From positions 1,260,051-1,324,050 of the forward strand of contig JAPKLW010000019.1 of assembly GCA_026898455.1 (NCBI GenBank): 64,000 nt of DNA, in the 5' to 3' direction. Both the position numbers and the translations under genes were made by a program. Below are positions 11,801-21,993 of this stretch, piece by piece (positions within the stretch are counted from its first letter, which is position 1; every line of letters begins with the position of its first letter). Source of the DNA: Plectranthus barbatus (lineage: Eukaryota; Streptophyta; Magnoliopsida; Lamiales; Lamiaceae). The notes under the pieces are model-generated. The model saw nothing but the letters and a program-made list of their open reading frames with translations, searched no databases and had not been told where the DNA came from.

Positions 11801-12590
11801 AATGCTGAAGCAAATCCACATTAATGTTCCACTTGTTGAAGCGCTTTAGCAAATGCCCACTTATGTGAATTTCTTGAAAGATATCCTGTCTAAGAAAAAG
11901 AGGTTAAAGGAGTTTGAAATAGTCCTATTCTTTAAAGAAGTAGGTGGCCCTTTGAGAAGATAGATTCCAGCTAAACTCAAAAATCCAGGAAGTTTTACTA
12001 TTCCTTGTTCTATTGGAGGCCGAGATGTAGGTAGAGCTCTCTGTAACTTAGGAGCTAGTGTGAATTTGATGCCACTGTCATTATTTCAGAAGTTAGGCAT
12101 TGGAGGAGCTAGACCTACAACAATATCTTTGCAACTAGCAGATAGATCTACTGTACATCCTGAAGGCCAAATATAAGATGTACTAGTCAGGGTGGATAAA
12201 TTCATATTCCCTGCAGATTTTATCATCTTTGATTATGAAGCAAACAGAGTGGTACCTATCATTCTAAGAAGACCATTTCTTGCTACAGGGAGGACTTTAA
12301 TTGATGCAAAAAAAGGAGAGCTGATTATGAGGGTACAAGATGAACAAACTACTTTTAACTTGTTCAATGCTATGAAGGGTCCTCATGATTCTGAAGATTG
12401 TTTTTCCATTGGAGTTCTTGACTTAATAATAGTGGAGTTTATATTAGAAAATAATTCTGGAAAACGTTGTGAAAGTGAAGAATCACCTGATGATGCTATT
12501 GCATGGGTAGAGCAAGGGAAAAGTTTGGGGGAGTTAGGCAGCCTTTTGAACCGTTGGATCTATTGTCTAGAGAGATGAAGGAGTCCCTTG
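11801..12590 (+). pseudogene. Athila-like aspartic protease region, catalytic Asp lost
   Basis: Continuation of the gag-pol reading with IPCSIGGRDVGRALCNLGAS-type sequence (about 12000-12060) and, after a stop near 12174, an open frame 12192-12578 containing FPADFIIFDYEANRVVPIIL, RRPFLATGRTLIDAKKGEL and an FNLFNAMK-type end. In Athila proteases the active-site motif is CDLGAS; here it is CNLGAS (codon aac, 12045-12047), so the catalytic Asp is replaced. Frame changes occur near 11700-11820. The frame ends at 12576-12578, and no reverse transcriptase follows. Confidence 0.85.
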
Positions 12591-13045
12591 ATTTATGTTG
12601 AAAATCTTAGGAGATGGGTAGATGTCGTTAGAAGGTGGTTTAGATTTGTTGAGAATCATAAACTCAATGGATTTTTAGTCACTTGGCCAAAATTTTCCTT
12701 CCTTTCACAAAAAGCTTACATTACAATCTAATCAAAGTCCTTTTTTATTCTTGAATTGTGTGCATATTTGTGCAGTGGAGATTCTAGAAATTTTGTAAGC
12801 CTATGGTAGAGATTTCTTCATACATGTTGTGAGTGCTTTCATTGAAACCCAAACACTTATGTGAATGAGCGATACACTTCCGAAGTTGATGGATTTCTTC
12901 TCGCTTTCAAATTGCTTGTGTGATGTGGATTTTTTATTCTTGAATGTGATGAATCTTGTGAGGCATTGCACTTTCAACTGCATGAGATTTCTTTTCTTTC
13001 TTTTCTTTTGATTTAGGACAATAAAATATTCAAGTTTAGGGGGTT
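12591..13045 (+). other. 3' internal end of the Athila-like element with polypurine tract; pol deleted
   Basis: Non-coding sequence joins the protease region directly to a polypurine tract, caagtttaggggg (13031-13043), three bases before the LTR. Reverse transcriptase, RNase H and integrase, normally several kb, are absent. So the element carries a large internal deletion whose breakpoint lies between about 12590 and 13030. Confidence 0.65.
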
Positions 13046-14400
13046 TGATAAGCTCATATTTGTACTCACTTATCCATGTTTTTCTTCATTGTTTTAGTAT
13101 ATTTTGATTAGGTTTTTAGTTATTTTCGTGCATGAGTATGTTTTAGAGGATGTTATGCTCTCGATGGTGAGTTTTGCAAGCATTTTAGGCTAAAAAGAGG
13201 TCAAATGATGAAAAGAGCTAAGAAGAATAGAGTTGCTGCTTTGATTGACACACGGGAAGTCAACCAAGTTGGAAGACGTGCAAAAAACCCGAAGCAATAC
13301 CTCTGTGTCAACCAACATGGTGCATGTCGACCGACACAAAGGTCGGATTTCGATCAAAAGAAGCTGCAAGAAGAAAGGCTTGACATTGGTGGTCCATGTC
13401 AACACAGATGATTGAAGAAGCTGGATCGAAATTGGAGAAGAGATGGATGTCGACTTGCATCCATGTCGATCGACACGCATTGTGTGAATCGACACATATG
13501 CCCGAGAAAGGAATTTTTTCAATTTTTGTGATTTTTGATATTTTAGCTCAATACCTAATTTAGATGTTTTGGCTTCTCTATAAATAATGAACATATTAGG
13601 GCACGAAAATCATCGATATTATGAATTATTTTTACACTTAGCATATTTTTACATTGGAGTTTTTCAAGACATTGAAGGTTCCTCTTCATTTGTTTAGGTA
13701 TTTTTATGTGCTTAATAATATGTTTGCTTTAGTTCAAGTCATGTTTTGTGGCTAGAAACCCTAACAGGTTCTAGGGCTTGTGATAATCTTTTCTGATGCA
13801 TGTTTAAGTAAATCAACTCAATAGCATGGTTTAATTTCTTTAGCATAATTAATTGAATCTAGATTTAAAGAAGGATCAAGAGATGAATTTGAATATAGGT
13901 TTGTAGTTATAAATTGAAAGATCGAGAGGTGAAAATTGGTAATAGGAAGAAGAGGTTAAATGCAATTATTTTCTGTCTTAAAAGGAAGAATGAATTTTTA
14001 GGATTTAATTGGACAAATATTGACATTCGCTAATTTGTGTTCTTGAGACCGAGAGGAGATAGTAAGAATTTAGTAATCTAGGGTTTAATTGCCTAACCAA
14101 GGAATTTAATCCATTTAAATCTAAATTAATCCCCATTGATGAATTGATGAATTTGCATTTTGATGAATAGATTCTCTGCCCTATAATCCGTATCTTTACA
14201 TATTGTTTTCAAAAACCTTTAAATTTATGCATTGTCATCTTTACTTTTCGAAACCAAATCCCTTTTCGAATCACTCAAACAACTATGGTTTAAGAACTAT
14301 AGCTAGTACTTAGGATAGTTTAATTACACAATCTTTGTGGGTTCGACCACCTTATGGTGAAAATCATAAGTATATTTGCCCCTGTTTCATTACACTATCA
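13046..14400 (+). repeat. 3' LTR of Athila-like element
   Basis: Starts TGATAAGCTCATATTTG just after the polypurine tract and ends TTACACTATCA; length 1355 bp. Landmarks shared with the Athila-like solo LTR at 61611-63015: start TGATgAG/TGATAAG-TCATAT, clusters of the palindromic core gtcgatcgac (around 13440-13490), ctataaata(c) before the transcript start, several gaccgagaggtga segments (13920-14060), and tgtgggttcg near the end. The protein-like minus-strand frame 13190-13594 is not supported by any motif. Confidence 0.85.
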
Positions 14401-15834
14401 ATTTCTTCTCTTTCATGGGTAGTGGTTACTACGTATACTATTCATATTTGTTACATTTTGCAAGGATACGAGTAGATGATAATGCTTGAAGATAATGAGG
14501 TTGCCATCTCCAAGACTGCTATTAGAGTCGCTGCTATAGCTGATAGAGTTTTTACTCTATGTTGTTTTTTGTTTTTGAAGAGGTGTTTTGTTTTGGTGAA
14601 AACTGATTTCCATTTCAAATTTAATATTTGATAAACTATCAGTTATTTTTAATAGAGTTGTTCTCTATCTTTGTAAATAACAGTGTTATTTATTGAGATT
14701 GAATGGAAGTTTCTCTTTATAGCATTACTTGTTTACATAAACCAACAGTGAACTATGGCAGATAATTAATCTAAGAATAGGTTTCTTTTATAAAGGATCG
14801 TACATATCTTTATTTCTGGGAATTTGGTTATGTCAATCTAAGTAATATTGGGTAATTCGTAGAATTATGGATTCTATCTAAGTAATTCTATGAATCTAAA
14901 TTATGAATACTATTTATAGGCAAAAGATGATGACCAGCCCCTTCAAAGGAAACTAAATCCCCAGGAAATTATTTGTTGGAATCGATGCATTATGCTCTGT
15001 GTGTGTCTAATTCCACGATTACATGAATAAGCAAAGATACTGTTACTGTTTAAGATTTGGATATGTTTTATTATTTCACTACAGGTTTGAATTTGTTGAT
15101 TATTCAAGAAGTTTAAGGCTAATATTGAAAATAAGCTAAACAACACCGTAAAAAATTGTGATTCAATTGTAGTGGTGAGTATCCCAAGTGATAAGTTTAA
15201 CAGTAAATTGCAGAGCAAGAGATTATATCCCAGTTAGCCGCACATGGCAGCCCTCAGCAGGATGGTGTGGAGAAGAAAAAGAGACTAGATTCTTTAAAAG
15301 AAGATTATGATAAGCTATGTCAACTTTGCCAAATTTTTCGTTCAAGAAACACGCCAAAGGTAGTAGATACCTGCATAACCTAAGACCTTCTAAATCATTA
15401 GCAGATACCCTAGTGGAACCTTGGCTTTGTTGAAAGCAAGGATGAGTTCTTCAACTTTTTAGTTGACAAAGAAAGCTAATAGGATAGAAGAAAGGTCTAA
15501 GGTAATGTTACTTGTGGGTTATCCCAAGTAAATTACAAAGGTGGCTTCTTTACTATCCTAAACACAAGAGAGTTGGTGTATATGATGAAACCATGAATCC
15601 ATAAATGAGATTATTCTTCAACGTGTTGCAGACATATAAGTCAAATCCATTATGAATACCCTATGATTGATTGAGCACACCTGGATAGATACGGAACAAA
15701 TTAAACAGTTACCAGTACAAGGTGGAAAACCACAAGTTATTGCACTAATTTCTGACACAGTAAAACAGCCTCATTGTAGTGGGAGGCCACGCCAAGCTTA
15801 ACAGTACGTGTTTATAAGAAGTCTTTGGACTTAG
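14401..15834 (+). pseudogene. CopA-2 protease-integrase-linker remnant
   Basis: Degenerate Copia pol. It aligns with 4140-4855 of CopA-1 over its first 750 bp, then reads an integrase core end (KFKANIENKLNNTVK near 15105-15150; HGTPQQ-type motif near 15245), and, near 15770-15800, a relic of the integrase-RT linker (SGR... after TASL). Stops occur throughout. It begins where the Athila-like LTR ends and is split at 15834 by a solo LTR; its reading resumes at 17252. The linker-to-RT sequence also recurs at 28007. Confidence 0.7.
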
Positions 15835-17246
15835 TGTTGGGTTTTGTATACCAAAAGTATTTATTGCAATGAGTATACGCTTCCTATCTGTAAAAACAAA
15901 CTTACATGCGAGTAACAATGGTATCCTCTTATCCCACCGATAGAGACGATCATACGGTGAGTTGAAGATCGCAGAAGATAGTATGATCCTTGACCTAGTG
16001 ATATATAAATAGTATCAAAGTTAAGACAACATTGAGGATAAGTTTGTCGCTATGGGCTGCAGCATAGTCGGAAAGAAGTGATCTGTCTTGATCACTTGAT
16101 ATGGTGGTACGTGCGGTTGCGTATTGATTGGACCACAGTGAGATGTATTCTTCTGTCTGACATCAGAGAATACAAGATCTCATTCTTGATTGAGTCCAAA
16201 CCCTAACGAAGGTTCAAGGGTATGCACGGGTTGACTATTACTTTGATTTGCCATAGTGGAGAGCCTGAGTAACGTGCTCGTATACCCGCATCTTGGGTAA
16301 CAGCAGTTCGTATATTTCACTCTAAGACTAGAGTTAGGTTACCATATCCAAGTAATAGGATTGGGACATTCTCTGGGGAGCTCAATAATGTTCATCGTGC
16401 TAAAGTCCTACAGGCTGATTAAGTTCAAGCACGAGTGATAAGGTTTTGGTGGTACTGCTAAGGATAATAAGAAATTAATTCATTGTGGGAAGCTTGTCAG
16501 AAGCTCCAATTAATTAATGAATGTCCAGTAACCTTAAATATGGGGATTCTCAAGTAAATGCAACCTGTTCTCATAACGTGTTAATAAAGTGGTAGGTCAG
16601 TTTTAATTATGTGGCGAAAAATATTTAGTATTAATTAATTAATTGTGTCCTAGGTTGTAGATGTGGGAATTAATTAATTCATAGGCCTACTTTATTATTT
16701 GCATTAGGTCCCATTTATGTCCTAAATAATATGTTTGAAGGAGCCCATTAGGGTTTTACCCTAGATCTATAAATAGCCAATTCCCTCCTCAAATTTTGTA
16801 AGTCATAACAATTGAAACCCTAGAGAGGAGTGAGAGAGGGTGGCGCCTACTGCAATGGGAAGATGAAATTTGACTCCGTCTCTACAGCACAATCTTGTGG
16901 AATCCTCACCAGTAGCTAGATTGAACACATTAGGATTCAAATCTGAAGATCTAATTTGGGGAACAACCTTCTTCTTCTTTTCCTTTTGATTAAAACTTGA
17001 AATTCGGGTTTTATCAAATTTCTTAATCCGTAGGTTTAATCAAATCACATGGTGGAATGACAAGTTTGGATTTAACGCGAAAGATCATTTGAGACCCTAC
17101 AGAGTTAAGGTAATCCTAACATCCATTGCATTAAATTCATAGGAGCATGTCTAGGGTTTTATCGATGGTAATTATTTTGATATCCATGAACGGTCCGGGT
17201 TTCGCTTGGATTAAGCGATTCAATTCGCGATAACAAAATCCCTACA
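15835..17246 (+). mobile_element. CopA solo LTR in CopA-2
   Basis: Starts TGTTGGGTTTTGTATACC and ends AATCCCTACA (1412 bp). It is flanked by the perfect 5-bp repeat cttag (15830-15834 and 17247-17251). The host sequence on both sides is the CopA-2 integrase-RT linker, so it inserted there and was reduced to one LTR. It contains tctataaatag at about 16767 (TATA box) and gacgatcatac near 15950. It resembles the CopA-3 LTR at 25065, with roughly one difference in eight by eye. Confidence 0.85.
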
Positions 17247-17251
17247 CTTAG

Positions 17252-17589
17252 TCCCAGATGACGAACAATATTATACTAACCCGTGAATTTACAAAGAAGT
17301 TTTTAATGACAAATGATGCAATAATAAAGAGATGTAAAGTCATGGATACAAAAATAAATCAATAAGAGTTATGGATGTGAATAAATTTTACTACATAGCT
17401 CACAAGTTGTGGATAACTAAGTGATATACAAGAAGATGAAACATTTGAATGGTAACCTAATTTGATTTTCAAGCTAGGGTTTGTGAGGAAGAGTTAATGT
17501 AAAAAAGAAGGCATGCAGTATGATGAAACCTTCACACTAGTTGCAACTCTTAATCCATTCATACATTGGTCATAACAACACATATAAAC
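17252..17589 (+). pseudogene. CopA-2 reverse transcriptase, 5' part
   Basis: Reads the linker (DDEQYYTNP) and the RT start, FQARVCEE then KKEGMQYDETF and VATLNPFIH (about 17470-17570), corresponding to the KARLVAKGYSQKEGIDYDETFSPV region of CopA-4. It has several stops and a frame change. The same stretch, at about 88 % identity by eye, is found at 28007-28340. It is cut at 17589 by a SIRE LTR; the next codons resume at 19410. Confidence 0.75.
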
Positions 17590-19404
17590 TGTTGGGAAAT
17601 TTGGCTAAGTTTCCCTTCCCCAGTAGCTAATTGTATAGATTATAGTTTTGGTGGATCAAAACCAAAGTCCTACCAGCGTCAGTTTGTCTCTAGAATAGCT
17701 CTAGTCTCAAATGTAAAGTCCTGTTTAGGTCTTTTGAGTTGTAAGTTGCAGCTGATCAAGACTCATGCTGGATACTGTTCACCAGCATGAGATGTGCTTA
17801 CCAGTTGAGAGAAGTCTCACCAGCAAGCGGCTTACAAAGACTCATGCTGACACTGTTCATCAGCATGGAGTAGAGCTATTGACTGGTTACTGTTCACCAG
17901 TTGGGAAGATTTCACCAGCAGGAGGCTGAGAAATCTTACCAGCAGAATATGTGTTCTGGCTGACACTATTCACCAGCGGTGAAGCCACCAGTCATGGGAG
18001 ATTCCAAGGAGGGTTAACATCCAGACCTTTGGTAGACTTAGATGATGCCAGCGCAATTCACCAGCAGAGACTGCCAGCACAAGATCACCAGAATGATCTA
18101 CCAGTCGGATGTTACCAGCAGAATCCCAGATTCTCTCTCCCAGCTCCGTAGAGACAAAAGGAAGATTCGTCGAGGAATAAACTGACAAGAGGACTTCCTT
18201 AAAGTCTATCAGTTCAAGACACCAGTTCCGATTCCTCGTACTGACTTAAAGAGCCGTTCTGACACAAAGAGATCTGTGTCAGATAAAGTGGACAAAGGTA
18301 TGGCGCTTTCCAGAAAAGCATACCTGCCGCCATCAAAAGGACATCCGAGGTCTGACACCTTTCCGGATGTGTCCAAACGGCTAGAAGATTTGAATCGGAT
18401 CCCGCGGATATAAATACGTCGGGACCATCAACATTCAAACTCTTGCAACTCGTCTAGGAACTCCACTCTCCGATTCTCCGACCGAAAGTTCTTACGCGCA
18501 AGCAAATCTTTCGAGGCTTTTCTTAAAGCTACTCCGTGTGTCAATCATTTGAACACGAGACTCCAAGCTTCTAGCTTGTAAGTTACTGATCTCATTGGTG
18601 CTCTTTCTCTTCTGAGAAAGTTCACAGCAGCTCCTGTGCCAGCCAGCACTTGAGTTATTACGGGCATTCTGCCGCAAAAGGATCTACGTTCTTGGGAGAA
18701 CTAAAACACCCAGTCAGCTGTGGAGGTTGAAGTGACGTGCTCGCCCTCCACCATCTGACGAGAGTTGAAGAGGAAACAGGACCGGGAGCGGTTGATCTAG
18801 TGAACTGGTGGACGGGGCATTCACCAGCTAGAGATAGATCGTAGGACACCTGTGACCGATTACTCTTTACGTTCTTGGGAGAACTCAACACCCAACCAGT
18901 CAGAGGAGGAGGTTGAAGTGACGTGCTCGCACTCCATCCATCTGACGAGAGCTGAAGAAGGAATCAAGGACCGGGAGCGGTTGATCCAGTGGACTGGTAG
19001 ACGGGGCATCTACCAGCTGGAGATAGATCGTAGGAACTTTGTACCTGATTGCTCTTAGTGAATTTCCAGTGCTACGACTGGAGAGTGGACGTAGATCAGT
19101 TGATCGAACCACTATAAAAATCCTTTTGTCTTTATCAGCTTTCTGCATTTTTATACTGATTTGAAACCCAGCACTCAAGTGCTGGTGTATATCTGAAAAC
19201 TGATATAACTGTGCAAACAAGGCTAAGATATTCTAAGTCTTGAGCTACCAGCTGACCAGCCAGTCGCCAGTCAGCTGAGTACTCATAGTGCCAGTTGACT
19301 TACCAGCTGACAAGGTCCCAGTCAGCTGAGTAACCAGCAGAGCGTAAGAAACGATTTAACACATTTTCCGCTGCCAAAGTATACCCTGATATCCGGGACC
19401 AACA
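17590..19404 (+). mobile_element. SIRE-like solo LTR in CopA-2
   Basis: Starts TGTTGGGAAATTTGG and ends TCCGGGACCAACA (1815 bp); flanked by the 5-bp repeat taaac (17585-17589 and 19405-19409). The ends match the LTR of the SIRE element at 56204-57543. Its U3 part has many copies of accagc/accagt (17665-18135). Near 19080-19118 it holds the block gtggacgtagatca, ttgatcgaaccactataaa shared by all four SIRE LTRs in the window. There are no internal genes. Confidence 0.9.
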
Positions 19405-19409
19405 TAAAC

Positions 19410-19461
19410 CTTGATATCTGGAAGGTAGATGCCAGAACTTGTGCTTCCTAAATAGGAACTC
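19410..19461 (+). pseudogene. CopA-2 reverse transcriptase fragment after the SIRE LTR
   Basis: Short continuation of the RT interrupted at 17589: LDIWKVDARTCAS, equivalent to LEIWQMDVKTAFLN of CopA-4. Copy at 28340-28400 is continuous here, which proves the LTR insertion. After about 19461 the sequence changes to the GC-rich leader of CopA-3. Confidence 0.7.
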
Positions 19462-20189
19462 CGTGGGCGACAGTGCGGCAGCAATGCAGCCGTACTGGAA
19501 GTTGGCCTGCGGCGGCGGCCGCACGATGCGGCAGCGCAGCCATGCGGGAAGGCAGCCCACGACACGGGGTCAGTCGGCAGCGACGATGGCGGCGGTGGCT
19601 GTCGGCCAGAGGCTATTGTTGCTTCGAGAGTGGTTCATGGTTTGACGACTTGTGTAATCTGTTGTGAACCCTAAGGTTTGCAGTTCAATTGTGGAACCAA
19701 TTTTCAAATCACAGACTCTAGATCCGAAAATATTTGGTGGTTGAGAAAATCAAGGCCCTTGAAGATTTGAAAATATTTGAAGATCTGTATTCAAATTCAA
19801 ATTTTGTAATAGATAGTATTTCATTTTATTTCCTATTTTAGGGCCACGAGGTATTTTTGTTTGTCTTAGTTGTCCTCGTATGATGTTTGATTTATTATTT
19901 GCACAATAAGCATGTCTAGATAATAGGAAAACATGATTTACAACTTTATTTTTTACATCTTTCAAAAGCATGCTTAAGTGATTAATTTCTTGTTGGGATT
20001 ATATTTTGAATTTTTTGACATGTTTAATTACAAGCAAAAATTTGGTAAAATATAATGACATGCAATTATTTATGTGCGCATTTAGAAACCTTTTGAGTAA
20101 AAAATATTAAGCAAGATTTTTTAATTAAAATCAACAGGCCTCCACAAAGTGGTCCCGGGCTTTAAGTGTGCCTCTCGTTTTAGTAAAAG

Positions 20190-20815
20190 TCGACGAGTGT
20201 AGCTTGCTAATTCCTGAAGGTGCATGGGCTGCAGCTATTAGGATTTCTAGACAAACAACTTAAATTAACTTAATAGTGGGAGGGTTTTGCGTAATCATCN
20301 NNNNNNNNNTTCGACGAGTGTAGCTTGCTAATTCCTGAAGGTGCATGGTTGCAGCTATTAGGATTTCTAGAAAAACAACTTAAATTAACTTAATAGTGGG
20401 AGGGTTTTGCGTAATCGTCTACAAGTGTAGCTTGCATATTCTAGGATGGATTAAAATTATAGATAACAAAGGCTTTAAGGGTCATGCGGTACGGTTTTGC
20501 ACCATGCTAAACTGATCTCGTTTTAGTAAAAGTGGTCCTAGGCTTTAAGTGTGCCTCCACAAGTGGTCCTAGGCATTAAGTGTGCCTCTCGTTTTAGTAA
20601 TAGTCGACGAGTGTAGCTTGCTAATTCCTGAAGGTGCATGGGCTGCAGCTATTAGGATTTCTAGATAAACAACTTAAATTAACTTAATAGTGGGAGGGTT
20701 TTGCGTAATCATCTACAAGTGTAGCTTGCGTATTCTAGGATTGATTAAAATTATCGATAACAAAGGCTTTAAGGGTCATGCGGTATGGTTTTGCACCATG
20801 CTAAACTGTTCTCTT
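20190..20815 (+). repeat. Tandem repeat in the CopA-3 leader around an assembly gap
   Basis: A segment of about 110 bp beginning tcgacgagtgtagcttgcta and ending tttgcgtaatc starts at 20190, 20311 and 20604. Between the second and third copy the unit is about 293 bp and also includes the ctacaagtgtagcttgc and gggtcatgcggta segments, which recur after the third copy. The first copy is cut by the N run, so the number of units in the genome is unknown. Confidence 0.8.
20300..20309. other. Assembly gap (10 N)
   Basis: Ten unresolved bases inside a tandem repeat. The flanks are near-identical copies, so the true distance is probably not 10 bp. Confidence 0.99.
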
Positions 20816-21168
20816 TTAGCTAAAGTTAAATTTGTCGTTAATTTCTTAGAAGCATCTGAGGATATAATGTTGCTGTTGCTTCCCTGTTCTTGAGAGATGG
20901 CTTGGTCTAAGTTTTTACGCTAATAATTAATTTCTTCTGTCTAAGGAATCCTGACATGGTATGAAATCAAAGGATTAGAGCTTAAACCCCATAGTCTGGT
21001 TGAGGGTGACATCGTAAACGTCTACTAGTGTAGCTTGCAGTGGGAACCTTTGGGCAATCAATGGAAAACATTTGTATTTGATTTATCAAGAGGTTTTCAA
21101 TGCATTTATTTTTAAATGTTCTGCATGTTTGTTCTTATTTAGATTCTTTATTTGTTTGAGATATGTAT

Positions 21169-21993
21169 ATGTCTAATGTCATCAATATTCTTGCAAAAAA
21201 TTCTTTAACTGGTCCCAACTTCCAGGAATGGAAGCACAATCTCGAATACATCCTGATTACGGCAGAACATATGTTCGTTCTGCAAGTAATTCGTCCTATA
21301 ATGCCCACTGCTGAGTTCTCTCAAGATGATATATACTTGTAATATAAGTGGGAGGAATTGAACAATGTAGTCAAGTGCTACATGATAACCACTATGCCGA
21401 AAGTCTTACAGTAGCAACAACAACACCATAGGGATGACTATGACATTATGACTAGTCTGGAGGCAACCTATGGGGGAAACTGATAGAGTTGTCAAATTTA
21501 ATCTCATGAGTGAAATCTTGAGTAGAAAGATGACTGATGGTAGCTCAGTGAGAGAGCACGTGATTTCCATGACTCACGTCATGGATGAGCTAACTGTGCA
21601 TGGTGGAGGTATTGACACTGAGGCTAAGGTCGATATCATACTGAACTCTCTACCCAAGTCCTTTGAGATTTTCAAACTGAATGTTGTCATGAACAAGAAA
21701 GAGTATAATCTTAATGAATTGCTCAATGACTTGATGGCAGCGGAATAAGTCATGAATCCTCAAAAGGTAGTCTTAGCTACTTCTGGTAATCACTCTGCTA
21801 TATCAAATGGTATGAAACAGAAAAGAAGGATTAAGAAGAAAGCTAGAAAGGAAATTGCAAAGGATATGGAGGCTGACAAGAAGCCTAGGGCGGCAAGTAT
21901 GAAGGACAAGTGTTCCTAGTGTGGTAAGAATGGACATTGGAGGAAAGATTGTCAAGCCAATAAAGCTAGACTAGGTATGTCATTTGCATGTAT
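21169..21993 (+). pseudogene. CopA-3 gag
   Basis: Starts with ATG at 21169, MSNVINILAKNSLTGPNF, the N-terminus also seen on the minus strand at 51259 (MSMNNVINILAQNQLTGPNF). The UBN2-type gag core follows: WEELNNVVKCYM, KMTDGSSVREHV and KVDIILNSLPKSFE (in the open frame 21470-21748). The zinc knuckle lies at about 21911-21955 and reads C-S-stop-CGKNGHWRKDC: the TAG at 21917 interrupts it. Other stops are at 21340 and 21413, and the frame changes before 21470. Capsid role in life; not functional now. Confidence 0.85.

Larger units (their letters stand above)
19462..21168 (+). other. Leader of CopA-3 (5' LTR missing)
   Basis: GC-rich start (about 19462-19630) followed by AT-rich sequence, the same composition order as the CopA-1 leader at 1733-3214, and the same end: tgcag, a gg(g)caat(c/t) stretch and ttctgcatgtttg before gag. 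No LTR or primer site precedes it, so the element is truncated at its left end. The leader contains imperfect repeats around the assembly gap. The open frames at 19439-19667 lie in the GC-rich part and show no motif. Confidence 0.55.

Noticed and set aside
15835..17246. Considered as 5' LTR of a complete CopA element ending at 28001
   Set aside because: It is followed directly by its target-site copy and host Copia sequence, not by primer site and leader, so it is a solo LTR in the present sequence.
18900..19667. Frames of 60-106 codons near the SIRE LTR end and CopA-3 leader start
   Set aside because: Overlap LTR U5 and GC-rich leader on both strands at once; none has a recognisable domain.
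20190..20815. Repeat array considered as a CRISPR-like or satellite array
   Set aside because: Only three unequal copies, unit about 293 bp, in a plant retroelement leader. Not CRISPR and too few copies for a satellite.
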